DNA of 64,000 bases. Origin: Lysobacter daejeonensis GH1-9. GTDB taxonomy: Bacteria; Pseudomonadota; Gammaproteobacteria; Xanthomonadales; Xanthomonadaceae. The stretch lies in assembly GCF_000768355.1 (NCBI RefSeq), contig NZ_AVPU01000002.1, positions 124,001-188,000 of the forward strand. Reading direction: 5' to 3'. Below are positions 1 through 8,873 of the stretch, piece by piece. A program made the translations under genes and the position numbers. Positions within the stretch are counted from its first letter, which is position 1. Each line of letters starts with the position of its first letter. A model generated the notes under the pieces. It searched no databases, was not told where the DNA came from, and saw only the letters and a program-made list of their open reading frames with translations.

Positions 1-2
1 CC

Positions 3-1445
3 ATCCGCCAGGTGGAGTCCGGCGAGATTCCATTGTCGCGGATCGACGATGCGGTTACCCGCATCCTGCGCGTGAAGTTGCGCGCCGGCCTGTTCGAGAC
101 TAGCCCCGCGGCCAATCGCTACGCAGGTGACCCGGACGCATTGCAGCATCGCGACCTCGCCCGACGCGCCGTGCGTGAGTCCCTGGTACTGCTCAAGAAC
201 GATGCGGGCGTGTTGCCGTTGCGCCGTGATCAGCGCGTGCTGGTGGTCGGCAAGGGCGCGGACAGCGTACCCATGCAGGCTGGCGGCTGGTCGCTGACGT
301 GGCAGGGTACCGACACAACCAATGCCGACTATCCGAACGCCGACACCATCCTCGCCGGCGTGCGTGAGGCGGTTGGCAAGGACAATGTCGTGTATAGCGC
401 CGATGGCACCACCGCCGTGCAGGGCGATTTCGATGTTGTGTTGGCGGTGGTCGGCGAAACGCCATACGCGGAGACCAACGGCGACATCGTGCCGTCCGAC
501 ACGGTTGCACACAGTCGCCGCCATCCGGAAGACCTGGCGGTGCTGCAGCGCGTGGCAGCGGCGGGCAAGCCGGTGGTGACCGTGTTCCTGTCCGGTCGCC
601 CGCTTTACACCAACGACCTGATGAACCTGTCACAGGCGTTCGTCGCGGCGTGGCTGCCGGGCACCGAAGGCAAGGGCGTCACCGACGTCCTGTTTGCCAA
701 GCGCGGTGGTGGTGTCGCGCATGAGTTCCGTGGCGCGCTGACCTTCCCGTGGCCGGCCGTGGCGTGTCCCGACGCGAAGAAGGCCCCGCTGTTCGCCACT
801 GGCTACGGCCTGCGCCATGGCAGTCGCGAGCCGGTCGGCACACTGCCGGTCGAACTGCCGCAGGCCTGCGCGGCGGCGAGCATGCTGCCGATCTTCAAGA
901 TGGCCGATATCGCCCCGTTTGCATTGCACCTCGCCACGGGTGACGCCAGTCGCGCGGTGGGCGCGGACCTCAATCGCACCATCGAGTTCCCTGCGGGCAA
1001 GCCTGCAGTGCGGGTGCAGACCGTGCAGGTGAACACCCAGCAGGATGCCAAGCAGGTGACCTGGCTGGCGCCGGCGCGCTTCTATGCGATCAATCCCTCG
1101 CGCAACAACCTGGCGGCGTTCGCCCGTGCCGATGGCGCGGTGCAGTTCGACGTGGTCGTCAGCGCACGGTCCAAGGCCCCGGTGATGTTGTCGATGGGGT
1201 GCGGCACGGGTTGCGGTGCCGAAGTCGATCTCACCGCGGCGCTGTCGGGCTATGCGCTTGGGAGCAAGCACACGGTGAAGGTGCCGCTGGCCTGCTTTGC
1301 GGAGCGGGGCCTCGACCTGGGCGGCGTGGAGGTGCCGTTTGCGGTGTCGGCGTCGGCGCCGTTCTCCGCGGCGTTCACCGACATCAAGGTGGTCGCGGGT
1401 TCAGCCAAGCACGCGGATGCGGTGGGCTGCCCAGCGAAGCCCTGA
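3..1445 (+). CDS. Glycoside hydrolase family 3 beta-glucosidase, C-terminal part (5'-truncated by window)
   Basis: This is the C-terminal portion of a GH3 exo-beta-glucosidase. The reading frame is already open at the window edge (IRQVESGEIPLSRIDDAV), so the start and the catalytic (beta/alpha)8 domain with the nucleophilic Asp lie outside. Visible are the GH3 linker helix (ILRVKLRAGLFE), the alpha/beta sandwich domain with SLVLLKNDAGVLPL and GGWSLTWQG, and the late motif RPLYTNDL...AAWLPGTEG. A further domain of about 150 residues at the C-terminus resembles a carbohydrate-binding extension of ExoP-like GH3 enzymes. The family removes terminal glucose from beta-glucans or cellodextrins, usually in the periplasm. 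The convergent neighbour is a glucokinase, which fits use of the released glucose. Substrate specificity cannot be read from this part. Confidence 0.9.
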   Translation: MRQVESGEIPLSRIDDAVTRILRVKLRAGLFETSPAANRYAGDPDALQHRDLARRAVRESLVLLKNDAGVLPLRRDQRVLVVGKGADSVPMQAGGWSLTWQGTDTTNADYPNADTILAGVREAVGKDNVVYSADGTTAVQGDFDVVLAVVGETPYAETNGDIVPSDTVAHSRRHPEDLAVLQRVAAAGKPVVTVFLSGRPLYTNDLMNLSQAFVAAWLPGTEGKGVTDVLFAKRGGGVAHEFRGALTFPWPAVACPDAKKAPLFATGYGLRHGSREPVGTLPVELPQACAAASMLPIFKMADIAPFALHLATGDASRAVGADLNRTIEFPAGKPAVRVQTVQVNTQQDAKQVTWLAPARFYAINPSRNNLAAFARADGAVQFDVVVSARSKAPVMLSMGCGTGCGAEVDLTAALSGYALGSKHTVKVPLACFAERGLDLGGVEVPFAVSASAPFSAAFTDIKVVAGSAKHADAVGCPAKP

Positions 1446-1514
1446 CAGGCGGGGTAGGCGGCCCGCATTTCGTGGCGGGCCGCATAACCAGTGCGGCTAC
1501 GTCCCTTGCAGATG

Positions 1515-1540
1515 AAAAGGCCCCGTAACCGGGGCCTTTT
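1515..1540. terminator. Bidirectional rho-independent terminator between the GH3 gene and glk
   Basis: An 11-bp perfect stem (1515-1525 with 1530-1540) closes a TAAC loop. The stem is GC-rich inside with A4/T4 ends, so it carries a U-tract on either strand. It sits between two convergent genes and can end both. Confidence 0.85.
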
Positions 1541-1563
1541 TCTCTTGGGGCATTAGAAGGTGA

Positions 1564-2559
1564 TCACGTCGAAGTCATGGCTGCATCGCGACGCGCGAAG
1601 GCTGCCGCGCCCAACAGCCCGGCATGTGGATGCAGCACGGCCACGGTCGGAACGCGCGACATGGCGGCCGAAAAGCGTCCCTTGTGCTCGAAGCGCTGGC
1701 GGAATCCGGAGTGCTGCAACGCTGGCAGGATCCGCGGCACCAACCCGCCGGTGAGGAACACGCCGTCCCATGCGCCCAGCGTGAGGACCAGATCACCCGC
1801 GATGGCACCGAACACCGCGCAATACACGTCCAGCGTGCGTAAGCAGCGGGCATCGCCTTCGGCCGCACGTCGGGTTACGTCGGACGGGCTCATCGGGCCA
1901 GGGTCTTCGCCCGCGATCTCGCTCAGCGCGCGATGGATGTTGACCAGCCCGGGGCCACAGATCAACCGTTCATTGGAGACCCGGCCGAACTGTGCCGACA
2001 GGTGTTCCAGGATCAGGATTTCCTCTGGCGTTCCCGGAGGAAAGCTCGTGTGGCCGCCTTCCGATTCCAACGGATGGGCGCGCCCCTCGCGGATCATCAG
2101 TCCTCCTGCACCCAGGCCGGTGCCCGGGCCGATCACCGCGTAGGTGCGGTGGTCGGCATCGCGTTCCGGTATCCATGAGGCGCCGCCGATCATGGTGACG
2201 TCATCTGCTCCGAGCAGGGTGATCGCCATCGCCTGGGCGGCGAAGTCGTTGATCAGCGCCAAAGAGTCAAAGCCCAGCATGGCGCCGGTTCGCGTCCGCG
2301 AGATCACCCACGGGTGGTTGGTGATGCGTGCCTCGTCGCCATCGACGCGCCCGGCCACTGCGAACACGCCACGGTTGGCCTGGCGTTCGATCAGTTGCAG
2401 GTAATGACGGGCGGCTTCGGCGAGGGACGGGAAGTCCGCGACGGCGAATTCACGCACCGTGTCCAGCGCCAGCGGTGCGTCGTCAATTCCGCCGCCGGCC
2501 ATTGCGAAGCGCGCATTGGTGCCGCCGATATCGGCCAGGAGGACTCCTGGCCGGCTCAT
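1564..2559 (-). CDS. glk: Glucokinase (Glk, group B bacterial type)
   Basis: Phosphorylates cytoplasmic glucose with ATP to glucose-6-phosphate, feeding glycolysis or Entner-Doudoroff. The 331-residue product matches the usual length of about 320 for E. coli-type Glk. It has the N-terminal phosphate-binding motif DIGGTNARF (residues 10-18), the PGTGLGAGG ATP-site segment and SEGGHTSF near the sugar site. The frame stays open upstream, but the start at 2559 (MSRPGVLLADIGG) puts the family N-terminus in place and has GGAGAG about 6 nt in front. It converges with the GH3 glucosidase gene, an apt pairing for beta-glucan use. No ROK-type zinc cysteine cluster is seen, so it is not a ROK-family kinase. 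Confidence 0.92.
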   Translation of the reverse strand: MSRPGVLLADIGGTNARFAMAGGGIDDAPLALDTVREFAVADFPSLAEAARHYLQLIERQANRGVFAVAGRVDGDEARITNHPWVISRTRTGAMLGFDSLALINDFAAQAMAITLLGADDVTMIGGASWIPERDADHRTYAVIGPGTGLGAGGLMIREGRAHPLESEGGHTSFPPGTPEEILILEHLSAQFGRVSNERLICGPGLVNIHRALSEIAGEDPGPMSPSDVTRRAAEGDARCLRTLDVYCAVFGAIAGDLVLTLGAWDGVFLTGGLVPRILPALQHSGFRQRFEHKGRFSAAMSRVPTVAVLHPHAGLLGAAAFARRDAAMTST

Positions 2560-2807
2560 CGGCGCTCTCCGTGCACGGCTTCGGACGCCGGTCCTCGCGA
2601 AGTGGTATTGGCAATGAAGCTGTGCGCGTGCGGATCTGTGGCCATGGGCATTCGCGGATGGCACGGGCGGTCGCCCGGCGCGGTGGACGTCACCGGAGTT
2701 TGCCCTGTTCCGGACAAAAATGACAGCGCTGGACAAGAAGGGCTCAGCCGCACCGTCAGGCTCCCCAGGGCGCCTACGACCGGAATGTGTCGGCAGCCCC
2801 AAATGCA

Positions 2808-2832
2808 GGAGGGCCGGCATGGCCGGCCCTCC
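2808..2832 (-). terminator. GC-rich hairpin, possible terminator of the DUF885 gene
   Basis: A perfect 11-bp inverted repeat (2808-2818 with 2822-2832) around ATG lies 26 nt beyond the stop of the minus-strand DUF885 gene. Only a weak T-run (TGCATTT) follows on the minus strand, so termination efficiency is uncertain. A REP-like palindrome is the alternative. The rest of the glk-DUF885 spacer (2560-2858) shows no gene, and I could not assign a clear promoter for glk in it. Confidence 0.5.
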
Positions 2833-2858
2833 CTTCTTCAATCCACCTGGCGTGCGCT

Positions 2859-4685
2859 TCAGCCGCGCTGCGAGGCGATCCAGCGGTCCACCTTGCGCTC
2901 CAGGATCGCCAGCGGCACCGCGCCATCCTTCAGCACCTCGGCGTGGAAGGCGCGAACGTCGAAGCGCGTTCCCAGCTCCCGCTCGGCCCGTGCGCGCAGT
3001 TCCTTGATCTTCAGCTCACCGATCTTGTACGCCAGTGCCTGGCCCGGGATGGCCATGTAGCGTTCGGCTTCCGCGGTGGCCTGCGTTTCGCTCTCCGCCG
3101 AATTGTCGAGCATGTACTTGATGACCTGCTCGCGGGTCCAGCCCTTGCTGTGCAGGCCGGTGTCCACCACCAGGCGGATCGCGCGCCACAGCTCGTTCTG
3201 CTGATAGCCGAAGTAATCGTACGGGTCGGTGTACACGCCCAGGTCCTTGCCCAGCGATTCGGCGTACAAGCCCCAGCCTTCGGCGAACGCGGTCTCGCCC
3301 CCGAAGCGGCGGAACTTCGGCAGGTTGGTCAGCTCCTGCTGCAGCGCGATCTGGAAATGGTGACCCGGGATGGCCTCATGCAGGTACAGGTCCTCGGCGT
3401 CCCACGTCTTGCGGGTGGGCAGGTCGTAGGTGTTCACGTAGAAGATGCCCGGACGCGTGCCGTCCTCGCTCGGGCTCATGTACGAGCCGCCCGCCGCCGA
3501 CTGCGCGCGGAACGGTTCCACAGGGCGGATCTCGAACGGCGCCTTCGGCACCAGCGAGAACTGCTCGGGGATCTTCGCGTTGATCTTGGCTTCCAGACCG
3601 CGGTAATGCGCCAGCAGCGCGTCCTCGCTCTTGAAGTTGAAGCGCTTGTCGGTCTGCATGAACTTGAAGAAGTCCTGCAGGCTGCCCTTGAAGCCCACCT
3701 CGGCCATCACCTTGCGCATCTCACCGTGGATGCGTGCGACTTCATCCAAGCCGATCTGGTGGATCTGCGCCGGCGTCAGGTCGGTGGTGGTGGAACTGCG
3801 CGCGTTGAAGGCGTACCACGCGTCGCCATCGGGCAAGGCCGCCATGCCCGCGCTGGTGCGGGTCTTGGGCATGTACTCATCCTTGATGAAGCTGCGCAGG
3901 CGCTTGTAGGCCGGCAACAGCTCGCCTTCGATCATCTGCCGGTAGTCGGCGGTGATGCGTGCCTTGTCAGCGTCGGAGAACGAGGTCGGCAGGTTCTTGA
4001 TCGGCGCCCAGAACAGGGTGTCCTCGGCCTTGGCCTTGATCAGCGCGTCCAGCTGCGGCAGCACCTTGACCATCAGCGCGCGTGGCTGCACCACACCCGA
4101 CTGCATGCCCTCGCGGCTGTTGGCAACGGCCTGGTCGAACAGCTCGGGGATACGCGCGCCACGCTTGCGCCAGTTGTCGTAGTCCTGCACCGTCTTGAAC
4201 GGCTGTGCACCCGTGCCGGAGCCCAGCTGCACCGCCATCGCGGCGAAGTTGTAGAACTGGTTGATCGGCTGCTGCCAGCCGGGGAAGCGCTCGCCTTCCA
4301 GCGACATCTTCGCGTCGCGCACGAAGATCTCGTAGCTCAGCAGGTCCTGGCCCTCCAGCCCTTCCGAACCCACGGACTCGACCGTCCGCAGCCAGCGCTC
4401 GGTGAAGGCGCGGCCTTGGGCGCGGTATTCGGCCGAGAAGAAATTGGGCAGCTGGTCGTTGTAGCGCGGGTCGCCCTGGAACGTGGCGGCCAGCGGGTTG
4501 AGCTTGAGCTGCTCTTCCCAGTACTGGTCGTACAGCGCGTTGAGGCGGGCCGCCTTGTCCTGGGCCGGCGCGACCTGCGCGGTAGCGGTCGCCGAAGGCG
4601 AGGTTGGCGCGGTGGTGGCGCAACCGGCCAACGTGGCGGCCAGGGCCACGGTCAGCAACGAAAGGTGGGGCAGGCGGTGCAGCAT
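2859..4685 (-). CDS. DUF885 family lipoprotein, putative metal-dependent peptidase
   Basis: A 608-residue exported protein. It starts with a lipoprotein signal whose lipobox is LAGC (MLHRLPHL...LAATLAGCA), which is why 4685 was chosen over the longer open frame. A Thr/Ser/Pro/Ala-rich tether follows. The DUF885 body contains YLHEAIPGHHFQ, a HEXXXXH-like metal-binding motif, and a second conserved stretch around FAEGWGLYAESLG. DUF885 proteins are regarded as zinc-peptidase-like, but their substrates are mostly unknown. It is probably anchored to the periplasmic face of a membrane. It ends a minus-strand run behind yhhQ with an 84-bp gap, so it may be a separate transcript. Confidence 0.85.
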   Translation of the reverse strand: MLHRLPHLSLLTVALAATLAGCATTAPTSPSATATAQVAPAQDKAARLNALYDQYWEEQLKLNPLAATFQGDPRYNDQLPNFFSAEYRAQGRAFTERWLRTVESVGSEGLEGQDLLSYEIFVRDAKMSLEGERFPGWQQPINQFYNFAAMAVQLGSGTGAQPFKTVQDYDNWRKRGARIPELFDQAVANSREGMQSGVVQPRALMVKVLPQLDALIKAKAEDTLFWAPIKNLPTSFSDADKARITADYRQMIEGELLPAYKRLRSFIKDEYMPKTRTSAGMAALPDGDAWYAFNARSSTTTDLTPAQIHQIGLDEVARIHGEMRKVMAEVGFKGSLQDFFKFMQTDKRFNFKSEDALLAHYRGLEAKINAKIPEQFSLVPKAPFEIRPVEPFRAQSAAGGSYMSPSEDGTRPGIFYVNTYDLPTRKTWDAEDLYLHEAIPGHHFQIALQQELTNLPKFRRFGGETAFAEGWGLYAESLGKDLGVYTDPYDYFGYQQNELWRAIRLVVDTGLHSKGWTREQVIKYMLDNSAESETQATAEAERYMAIPGQALAYKIGELKIKELRARAERELGTRFDVRAFHAEVLKDGAVPLAILERKVDRWIASQRG

Positions 4686-4769
4686 GGAGTGGCTCCGGCT
4701 CGGGGTGAATATCCGGAGCCTCGCCCGCCTTCGGCCCCACGGCATGGGCCAAAGGTCACCCACGCCCCG

Positions 4770-5540
4770 TCAAGCGGCCGCGTCCGCGCGCAACTGGGCG
4801 GCGCGCGCATGCCCCAGGTAGCGGACGATCGCGCCTCGCATCAGGTAGATCAGCGGGATCAGGGCCATCGCTGCGACCATCTTGTACAGGTAGTTGACCG
4901 TGCTCACCGCCATGAACAGCGACATCGACCACTTCTGCGGGCCCAGCACGAAGGCGATGTACAACACCACGAAGCTGTCGACGAGCTGCGACACCGCGGT
5001 CGATCCGGTCGCGCGCAGCCAGACGTGGCGCTCACCCGTCGTGCGCCGGATGCGATGGAACACGCTGACGTCGATCAGCTGGCCAATGATGAAGGCCACC
5101 AGCGAGCCCGCAATGGTCCACAACCCTTGGCCGAACACCGCGGCGAACGCAGCCTGGTAATCCGGCACGCCCTGTGCCTGCGCCGCACCGACCCACCAGC
5201 CGGCGGGGGCCAGCCAGATCGCCGCAAACGCGAAGGCGAAGCCGTAGACGATCAGTCCGGCAGCCAGCCACGAGATCATGCGCACGCCACGGCGCCCATA
5301 GAACTCGTTGACCACGTCCGTCATGAGGAACACCACGGGCCAAAGCAGCGTGCCGGCGGTGAAGCTCAGCGAGCCCGCCTGTCCGAACAGGTTCCATTCG
5401 AACGGCGGCAGGCCCAGGGTGTCTTCCAGCGCGAAGATCTTGACCCCGATGAACTCCGCCAGCGCGGCGTTGACACAGAAGAACGCCGCCAGCGCGACGA
5501 ACAACCGGGTTGCACGGTCCCCCAGTACGTGCGTGGACAT
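4770..5540 (-). CDS. yhhQ: Queuosine precursor transporter YhhQ
   Basis: Integral inner-membrane protein of 256 residues, with about six hydrophobic segments, that takes up preQ0/preQ1 (VUT_1/DUF165 family). Characteristic stretches are FFCVNAALAEFIGVKIF at the start, FLMTDVVNEFYGRRGVR after the second membrane segment, and the C-terminal STAVSQLVDSFVVLYIAF. The start ATG shares its A with the stop of the upstream DUF502 gene (TGATG), so the two are translationally coupled. That link between a DUF502 membrane protein and queuosine salvage may be only organisational. The family call is firm; the exact substrate (preQ0 or preQ1) is not visible. Confidence 0.92.
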   Translation of the reverse strand: MSTHVLGDRATRLFVALAAFFCVNAALAEFIGVKIFALEDTLGLPPFEWNLFGQAGSLSFTAGTLLWPVVFLMTDVVNEFYGRRGVRMISWLAAGLIVYGFAFAFAAIWLAPAGWWVGAAQAQGVPDYQAAFAAVFGQGLWTIAGSLVAFIIGQLIDVSVFHRIRRTTGERHVWLRATGSTAVSQLVDSFVVLYIAFVLGPQKWSMSLFMAVSTVNYLYKMVAAMALIPLIYLMRGAIVRYLGHARAAQLRADAAA

Positions 5541-6205
5541 CAGGCCGGATCGACCGCTCTCTGCGGCACCGAGAACGGGATGGTCTCCGGAGACACCGCG
5601 CCACCGGAAATGATGAAGCTCATCGCCTGGTCAACGGTCCAGTCGGTGGGCGTGATCTTCTCCACCGGCACGATTTCCAGGTACCCCGACGTCGGATTGG
5701 GCGTGGTGGGAACATACACCGCGGCCAGTTCGCGCCCGGTGCCCTGTTCGCGCAGCACGCGGGTGACGAAGCCGATCGACTTCATCTCGGTGTGCGGGAA
5801 GTCGATCAGCACCACGCGCTGCGTGCCATCGGGCTTGGTCTGCAGGATGTCGAGCAACTGCCGTGCGCTGCCGTAGATGATGTTGGCGAAGGGGACACGC
5901 TGGATCAGCGATTCGAACCAGCGCAACAGGCGCTGGCCAAATACGCGACGGGCCATCAGCCCTGACAGCAGGATCACGGCAAGCGTGGCCAGCAGCGCGA
6001 TCCCGTACTGCACCCAGGGCTCCACCAACCAATGCAAAACGGCTGGATGGTTGCGGGCCAGATCTTCAAGCACGGGCGTCGTGAACGGGTGGCTGATGTC
6101 GGACAACAGCACGAACACGAACTTGACCACGACCCAGGTGAGCCAGATCGGCAGCAGGGTCAACAGGCCGGTGATGAACAGGCGTTGCAGGGTGAGTTTG
6201 CGCAT
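5540..6205 (-). CDS. DUF502 family inner-membrane protein
   Basis: A 221-residue membrane protein of unknown function. The N-terminal half holds two hydrophobic helices (about residues 8-30 and 62-85). The C-terminal half is a soluble beta-rich region with RVPFANIIYGSARQLLDIL, VVLIDFPHTEMKSIGFVT and YVPTTPNPTSGYL, all typical of DUF502. A second possible start lies three codons upstream (6214). A TATACA box at 6220-6215 sits only about 10 nt before the chosen ATG, so if it is a promoter the message would be nearly leaderless. The stop overlaps the yhhQ start by 1 nt, and the kinase gene ends 29 nt upstream. Confidence 0.85.
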   Translation of the reverse strand: MRKLTLQRLFITGLLTLLPIWLTWVVVKFVFVLLSDISHPFTTPVLEDLARNHPAVLHWLVEPWVQYGIALLATLAVILLSGLMARRVFGQRLLRWFESLIQRVPFANIIYGSARQLLDILQTKPDGTQRVVLIDFPHTEMKSIGFVTRVLREQGTGRELAAVYVPTTPNPTSGYLEIVPVEKITPTDWTVDQAMSFIISGGAVSPETIPFSVPQRAVDPA

Positions 6206-6234
6206 GGGCGCCATTGTATAGGCGCCCGGAACCG

Positions 6235-8244
6235 CTACAGCTCGCGCAGCAGTCGGAATCCGATGTCGTCGTAGCCGCGGTCGCCGGGCAGTACACGCCG
6301 GCCCTGTCCGCTGCGCCAAGACGCACCCAGCGCGGCACGGCGTGAACAGCTCGGCCCGCAATCCCGGGACCACAACGACACCGGCCGGTCACCGGTGTCC
6401 GCGCCCAGCGCCAGCGCCTCGGCCGCGGTGGGCAGCCGATAGCGATGGCCCGTCTGCTCGCTGCGCCAGCGTGCGAACGCCTCGGCATCGGCCTGAGACA
6501 CACAGACCACGGGGTCGGTGTCGGATTGGCTGAAGCCGGGCTCGCGCCATGAGCGTGGCTTGATCACGCGCAGCACGGAGATCTTTTCGCGGCAAAGCGC
6601 GGCCTCCCGCCGGGTTGCACGCGCGAACCGGTCGTAATCGCCCACGGTGACGGGATGGCGGGCCAATGCGATGCCGGTACTGCCGATCACGCTGCCGGCT
6701 GGGTCGCCGGGCACGGGCTCGCCGGTGGCGGGGAGGGCATCGGCACGGCTCACCAGGCGGCTGATGGCGGCGGCAGGCAGCCCAACGTCGCGGGCAAGGT
6801 CTGCGGTAGCGCGTGCGCCCGTCCGGTCGAAGCGGGTTTCCTTGGCGCGCATGCGGGTGTCGATGGCCTTGGCGGCCTGGGCCATCACCTCGCGTTGCGC
6901 GTCGGAGGTGGCGGTGCCGGTTTGCTCGCCCAGTTGCCTTGCGCCAGCCATGTACTCGCGCGCCTTGGCATCGTCACCGCTCTGCACCGCGGCCGCAGCC
7001 GCGTCACCCAAGGCAGTGGTGACTGCATCCAGGACTTCGCGCACCTGCTGGCTGGACGGATCGACGCGCCACGCGGCCAGCACGCTGGCACGCGCGTTGT
7101 CCCCCACGGGCTTGAGCAGTTTGCGTTGGGTCAGTTGCCGGCGCGCATCCTCCAAGGCCGTCTGCAACGGCGCCTCGGGCAGTGGCCGCAACATGGGCGC
7201 CACCGCATCGGCCGGGGACGTTGCAGTCGCCTCGTTGGTCGTGCCCAGCGTGAGGAAGTCCGGTCGCCCGATACCGCCTCCCACCAGCGCATACGCCGTG
7301 CCAATGACAGCCACGGTGGCCACTGCCGTCCAGAGCCCGCGCCGGCCCCGCAACGAGCGACCCAGTCGCGTGGCCCGGTCACCCAGCGAGACAAGCAGCG
7401 GCCAACCGCGATGGCGTTCAATGCGGTCCAGGGCTGCGGACATTTCCGCGACATTGGCGAACCGGTCCGCTGGCATCTTCGCCAGCGCGCGGTTCATGAA
7501 GCGTTGCCAGTGGCGCAACGGGGTCGGCAGCTTCGGAATCGGATCCTGGGCGTGCATCACCGCCATCGACAGTGCGTCGGCTGCGCGGTAAGGCAGCAGG
7601 CCGGTGAGCATTTCCCAGGCGAGCACACCGAGGCTGTAGAGGTCGGCGCGGCCATCCACTTCTTCGCCGCGCGCCTGTTCGGGCGCCATGTACGCGGTGC
7701 TGCCCACGGCCAGCCCGGCTGAGGTGACGCGCGCACCAAAGCCGCGGCGCAGGGCGATGCCGAAGTCGGCGAGCAGCGGGCGGTCGGCCTCGTCGAACAG
7801 GACGTTCTCGGCCTTGACGTCGCGGTGTACCACGCCGCGCGAATGCGCGTAATCCAGCGCTGACAGCAAGGTGCGCAGGATCGCGATCACCCGCGCTTCG
7901 TCGCCCTTGAAGTTGCGGCGGCCCAGGTGTCCGCGCGCCAGGTGCGGCATGGTGTAGTACGGCAGGCCGGTGGAGGTGCGTCCCACGTCGTGGATGCGCA
8001 CCACGTGCGGGTGCTCCAGGCGGGCGATGGTGCGCACCTCGTTCTCGAAACGACGGCGGCTGGTTTCGTCGGCCAAGGCGTGCGGCGCCATCACCTTGAT
8101 GGCCACTTCGCGACCCAGCGCGATCTGTTCACCCAGGTACACCGACGACATCCCGCCACGGTTGATCAGGCGGATCAGCTTGAAGCCGCGAATTTCCGGC
8201 AGCGGCGCTTGCGCGTCGTGGGTTTCAAGCGTTGTGGATGTCAT
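6235..8244 (-). CDS. Membrane-anchored Ser/Thr protein kinase with C-terminal FGE/SUMF1-like domain
   Basis: A 669-residue Hanks-type kinase. The N-terminal catalytic domain (about 20-280) is complete: Gly-rich RGGMSSVYLG (29-38), ATP-anchoring Lys50 in VAIK, HRD at 140-142, DFG at 160-162 and APE at 187-189. A basic stretch and one membrane helix (about 304-324) follow, which places the rest in the periplasm. After an alpha-helical segment, the last ~130 residues resemble formylglycine-generating/sulfatase-modifying-factor domains (HPVTVGDYDRFARAT, VCVSQADAEAFARW, YRLPTAAE, terminal IGFRLLREL). The domain is short, so it is more likely a binding or sensor module than an enzyme. The start at 8244 has AGGGGG in front; an open alternative lies at 8271. 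No type VI secretion genes or cognate phosphatase are nearby. Confidence 0.9.
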   Translation of the reverse strand: MTSTTLETHDAQAPLPEIRGFKLIRLINRGGMSSVYLGEQIALGREVAIKVMAPHALADETSRRRFENEVRTIARLEHPHVVRIHDVGRTSTGLPYYTMPHLARGHLGRRNFKGDEARVIAILRTLLSALDYAHSRGVVHRDVKAENVLFDEADRPLLADFGIALRRGFGARVTSAGLAVGSTAYMAPEQARGEEVDGRADLYSLGVLAWEMLTGLLPYRAADALSMAVMHAQDPIPKLPTPLRHWQRFMNRALAKMPADRFANVAEMSAALDRIERHRGWPLLVSLGDRATRLGRSLRGRRGLWTAVATVAVIGTAYALVGGGIGRPDFLTLGTTNEATATSPADAVAPMLRPLPEAPLQTALEDARRQLTQRKLLKPVGDNARASVLAAWRVDPSSQQVREVLDAVTTALGDAAAAAVQSGDDAKAREYMAGARQLGEQTGTATSDAQREVMAQAAKAIDTRMRAKETRFDRTGARATADLARDVGLPAAAISRLVSRADALPATGEPVPGDPAGSVIGSTGIALARHPVTVGDYDRFARATRREAALCREKISVLRVIKPRSWREPGFSQSDTDPVVCVSQADAEAFARWRSEQTGHRYRLPTAAEALALGADTGDRPVSLWSRDCGPSCSRRAALGASWRSGQGRRVLPGDRGYDDIGFRLLREL

Positions 8245-8307
8245 CACGGCCCCCTGTGGCCGGCCGAGCATACCGCAGACCCGCTGATGCGTGTCTTGAC
8301 GCGGATG

Positions 8308-8787
8308 TCATTCCGTCGCGGGCAGCGGCTCTTCGGGGCGGTGTTCGGGCTTGCGCCGCACATACAGCTGCTTGCGGATGCGGGCCACCACCTCGCCCTG
8401 GGCGTCCACGACGTCGGTCGAGAACCAGTGCAGGTACTTCCCGCCGCTGGCCGTGGCCTGGCGGATGTGGTCCAGCACCGCGGGCGTCAGGTCGAAGTCG
8501 GCATGAACCACGCCGCGACCGGGCTTGATGAATTCGATGGCGCCTTCCCTGTCCCACACGTAATACGCGCCGCCCAGCGCCTTGAGCGCCAGCAGCATCC
8601 AGAATGGATCGGTCATCGCGAACAGGCTGCCGCCGAAGTGCGAGCCGACGTAGTTGCGGTTCCACGGGCGCATGCGCAACTCCACCCGGGCATGGCGGAA
8701 ATCCTCCGCTAGTTCGGTGACGTGGATGCCGGCAAAGAGGAAGGGCGGCCACCAGTTCAGGCCATGGCGAAGCAGTCGGGCGTTCAT
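8308..8787 (-). CDS. DUF4442 hotdog-fold protein, putative acyl-CoA thioesterase
   Basis: A soluble protein of 159 residues with the single hotdog domain of the DUF4442/YiiD-C group, related to acyl-CoA thioesterases. Seen are the helix-flanking stretch RNYVGSHFGGSLFAMTDPFWM, where the PaaI-like active-site region would lie, and the following beta strands (YYVWDREGAIEFIKPGRG, KYLHWFSTDVVDAQGEVVA). Catalysis is inferred from the fold only; no substrate can be assigned. It lies 63 nt upstream of the kinase gene on the same strand, with no functional link apparent. Confidence 0.8.
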   Translation of the reverse strand: MNARLLRHGLNWWPPFLFAGIHVTELAEDFRHARVELRMRPWNRNYVGSHFGGSLFAMTDPFWMLLALKALGGAYYVWDREGAIEFIKPGRGVVHADFDLTPAVLDHIRQATASGGKYLHWFSTDVVDAQGEVVARIRKQLYVRRKPEHRPEEPLPATE

Positions 8788-8873
8788 GTGCGGACAGCGT
8801 GGGGCAGGTTGAACAGCCTGCCATACGCATGCGTACAGTCAAGTCCGGGGCTGATGCCCGTCGGTGCCGCCGT

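Noticed and set aside
2787-5876. Plus-strand ORF of 1029 codons opposite the DUF885 and yhhQ genes
   Set aside because: It is antisense to two well-recognised genes. Its product is Arg/His/Gln/Leu-rich without any domain, the usual shadow of GC-rich codon bias.
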